Part shown: positions 62,878 through 64,000 of the stretch, piece by piece
Position numbering within the stretch: the stretch's first letter is position 1
Layout: each line of letters opens with the position of its first letter
Assembly (NCBI RefSeq): GCF_965201005.1
Contig: NZ_OZ241747.1
Coordinates: 1,860,001-1,924,000 of the forward strand
Origin: Mucilaginibacter_A sp965201005
GTDB lineage: Bacteria; Bacteroidota; Bacteroidia; Sphingobacteriales; Sphingobacteriaceae
DNA length: 64,000 nt
Direction of reading: 5' to 3'
Program-made: the position numbers and the translations under genes
The notes under the pieces: generated by a model
Seen by the model: the letters and a program-made list of their open reading frames with translations, nothing else
Databases searched by the model: none
What the model was told of the DNA's origin: nothing

Positions 62878-63387
62878 CTATTTTTCATCAACCAAAACCT
62901 TTACCGTAACCAAAAGCTGGCCAACATGCCGCTGTGTATGTTCGGCGGCATGGATCAGCAAACCGAAAACGGTGGTAGGCAATTGTTTCCGGCCTACGCC
63001 CCGCGGTTCGGTCAGGGTTTTTATATCGATAATTTTTAGTTTTTGAAGGGAAATTTCAATCTGCCGATCAAAAATTCCGACCAGTTGCTGTACCGTAAAA
63101 TCGCCGGTTTTTTCTTCGGCATTCAACCAGTTTAATTGTTCGTCATTTAATGGTTTTCCCTCCGCATAAGTAAACATCCGATCCAAAACGCCCGTTAAAT
63201 GCTGCAGGTGAAAAGCCAAAGAAGCAGCACCGCCCGGCCGTTCAAAAAGCAGGTGTTTGGGGAAATTTGCGGTATATTTATGTACATCTTCCCGGGCCTG
63301 CTGCAAGGCAAAAGCAATTGGCTGCAATAAAACCGGAAACTCGTTTTGCGCACCGCGTAGCCAGACTTCCGGCTCTTTTTCTGCCAT
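62878..63387 (-). CDS. DinB-family protein
   Basis: This 169-residue protein starts MAEKEPEVWLRGAQNEFPVL from ATG 63387, leaving an 11-bp gap to the upstream gene. The DinB four-helix bundle is recognised by ASLAFHLQHLTGVLDRMFTY and LIHAAEHTQRHVGQLLVTVK (metal-binding His pattern). DinB-like proteins are metal-dependent thiol transferases or act in stress; no specific substrate can be given. It overlaps none of its neighbours with this start. A longer start at 63426 overlaps the next gene. Confidence 0.85.
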   Translation of the reverse strand: MAEKEPEVWLRGAQNEFPVLLQPIAFALQQAREDVHKYTANFPKHLLFERPGGAASLAFHLQHLTGVLDRMFTYAEGKPLNDEQLNWLNAEEKTGDFTVQQLVGIFDRQIEISLQKLKIIDIKTLTEPRGVGRKQLPTTVFGLLIHAAEHTQRHVGQLLVTVKVLVDEK

Positions 63388-63398
63388 AAAATTATATG

Positions 63399-64000
63399 CT
63401 AAAAAATGTACCGGATGCCGCACCACGGGATTTCTTCCGTCAGCATGTTTACAAAAGTATCAATCATCCGGCTTTTTAATTTATGCTGATAACGGATGTT
63501 GATGCCGCCAAACATGCTGCGTTTGGTTTCCTGAAATTCGGGCAGCCACAGCAATTCTTCTGCCTTTGGGTTGATGCCGAGGTTGGTGATGTGCTGCGCT
63601 TCGTTGTGCGTTAAAAAAATCACTTCGCATTGCATTTGCGCTTTCACATCCGGCCGAACGGCGGCGTTTAACTGTCGGAACAATTCGCGGTAATCTTCGC
63701 GCCAGTCGCGGTCAGAATTTCGGATCCGGTCATAAACAATCACCGGCGAAAAATTAACATGCACTTCATAACCGGCATCAAAAAAAGCATTGATGGATTG
63801 GATGCGTTTTTCGATGTTGTCCGTTCGCACATCAACTAACTTGCTGATCTCCGCAGGCATTAAACTCAGCCGAACCCGTACTTTTTGCTGCGGATCGAAA
63901 TCCAATAAATCCGTGTTCACAAACTTGGTGGCAAAAGTAGCTTTGGCCCGCGGATGGTTTTTGAAATACTCCAATACTGTTTTTATGCCACTAAAAATGG
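63399..64000 (-). CDS. SPL-family radical SAM protein (5' end cut by window edge)
   Basis: The reading frame is open to the window edge on its 5' side (SGIKTVLEYFKNHPRAKATF). The visible 200 residues match the C-terminal half of spore-photoproduct-lyase-like radical SAM enzymes: TKFVNTDLLDFDPQQKVRVR, GYEVHVNFSPVIVYDRI and DWREDYRELF. The Cys cluster CxxxCxxC should lie upstream of the window. In non-spore-formers this family is thought to repair DNA or modify nucleic acids, but the role is not established. TTG 63974 is not a genuine start. Confidence 0.82.
   Translation of the reverse strand, partial: IFSGIKTVLEYFKNHPRAKATFATKFVNTDLLDFDPQQKVRVRLSLMPAEISKLVDVRTDNIEKRIQSINAFFDAGYEVHVNFSPVIVYDRIRNSDRDWREDYRELFRQLNAAVRPDVKAQMQCEVIFLTHNEAQHITNLGINPKAEELLWLPEFQETKRSMFGGINIRYQHKLKSRMIDTFVNMLTEEIPWCGIRYIF

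Larger units (their letters stand above)
231..63989. repeat. Interspersed GATGCTTCTTTTAYC / GATGCTGTTTTTACC motif family (about 50 copies)
   Basis: I located 34 copies of the CTTCTTTTA form: 231, 2725, 2787, 7941, 8021, 10057, 10246, 10326, 12785, 15496, 16521, 17042, 18273, two at 19134-19165, 21077, 28840 (spacer), 32325, 41344, 43869, 44251, 44352, 45635, 46121, 47825, 48381, 53867, 53951, 55593, 55713, 58090, 58606, 60997 and 61118. I located 18 of the CTGTTTTTA form: 1930, 10524, 16112, 16321, 22606, 23338, 23669, 28774 (spacer), 30778, 44686, 47897, 48538, 50363, 53701, 59868, 62148, 62861 and 63972. Both strands are used. Many copies continue as CCGG..TAAAAAT. About half lie inside genes. 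By base composition the 9-mer would be expected about once. Confidence 0.85.

Overview
The window is chromosomal DNA of a Bacteroidota bacterium, most likely a Sphingobacteriaceae member (Mucilaginibacter or Pedobacter type). The signs are a SusC/SusD pair with a SusR-like regulator, promoters of the TAnnTTTG type (tRNA-Ser, tyrS), a 662-codon ORF for ribosomal protein S1 with a long N-terminal extension, an IS3 element, and Bacteroidota-type integrase and transporter families. The genus is inferred from overall protein flavour, not from a marker search.

Layout. (1) 1-10011, minus strand: a polysaccharide utilisation locus with a SusR-like sensor/regulator, SusC, SusD, a decayed GH97 alpha-glucosidase and a secreted beta-helix enzyme whose Asp pattern fits GH87 alpha-1,3-glucanases; an alpha-glucan is the likely substrate. 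(2) 10539-25839: housekeeping and transport genes (FUSC protein, ppc, adenine deaminase, DnaJ-like, AraC-type regulator, ruvB, a dolichol-phosphate-mannose-synthase-like GT2, a POT peptide transporter, a PgpH-like c-di-AMP phosphodiesterase). (3) 25916-42957: a genomic island at the 3' end of tRNA-Ser(GCT). It holds an integrase fragment cut by an IS3 element, a 45-repeat CRISPR array, a complete minus-strand type I-B-like cas operon (cas6, DUF3800, DUF433, cas3, cas8, cas7, cas5, pRiA4b-like, cas4, cas1, cas2), a decayed zeta-toxin locus, and a 19-bp copy of the tRNA tail as the far attachment site. (4) 43385-64000: a histidine phosphatase, tRNA-Pro(TGG), folC, an ExbB/ExbD/TonB-type operon with outer-membrane barrel and TPR proteins, pyrR-pyrB, rpsA, tyrS and small conserved proteins, ending in a radical-SAM SPL-family gene that runs off the edge.

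The most interesting structure lies inside the cas operon. Between cas6 and the DUF3800 gene is a miniature crRNA-like element: two half CRISPR repeats flank a spacer of about 17 nt, and 16 nt of it match the very end of cas6, next to a CCA trinucleotide and over the upstream part of a good Bacteroidota promoter. A third, isolated degenerate CRISPR repeat sits on the other side of the DUF3800 gene, just before the DUF433 start codon. This recalls CreTA/CreR-type Cascade-guided autoregulation, here possibly controlling a protein gene.

A second large-scale signal is a motif, GATGCTTCTTTTAYC (with a GATGCTGTTTTTACC variant), found about 50 times on both strands, inside genes and between them, several times as inverted pairs and once as a perfect 34-bp palindrome. 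Its density and placement resemble a DNA-uptake sequence or a REP/REPIN family. It is scarce in the island, but two adjacent CRISPR spacers contain it.
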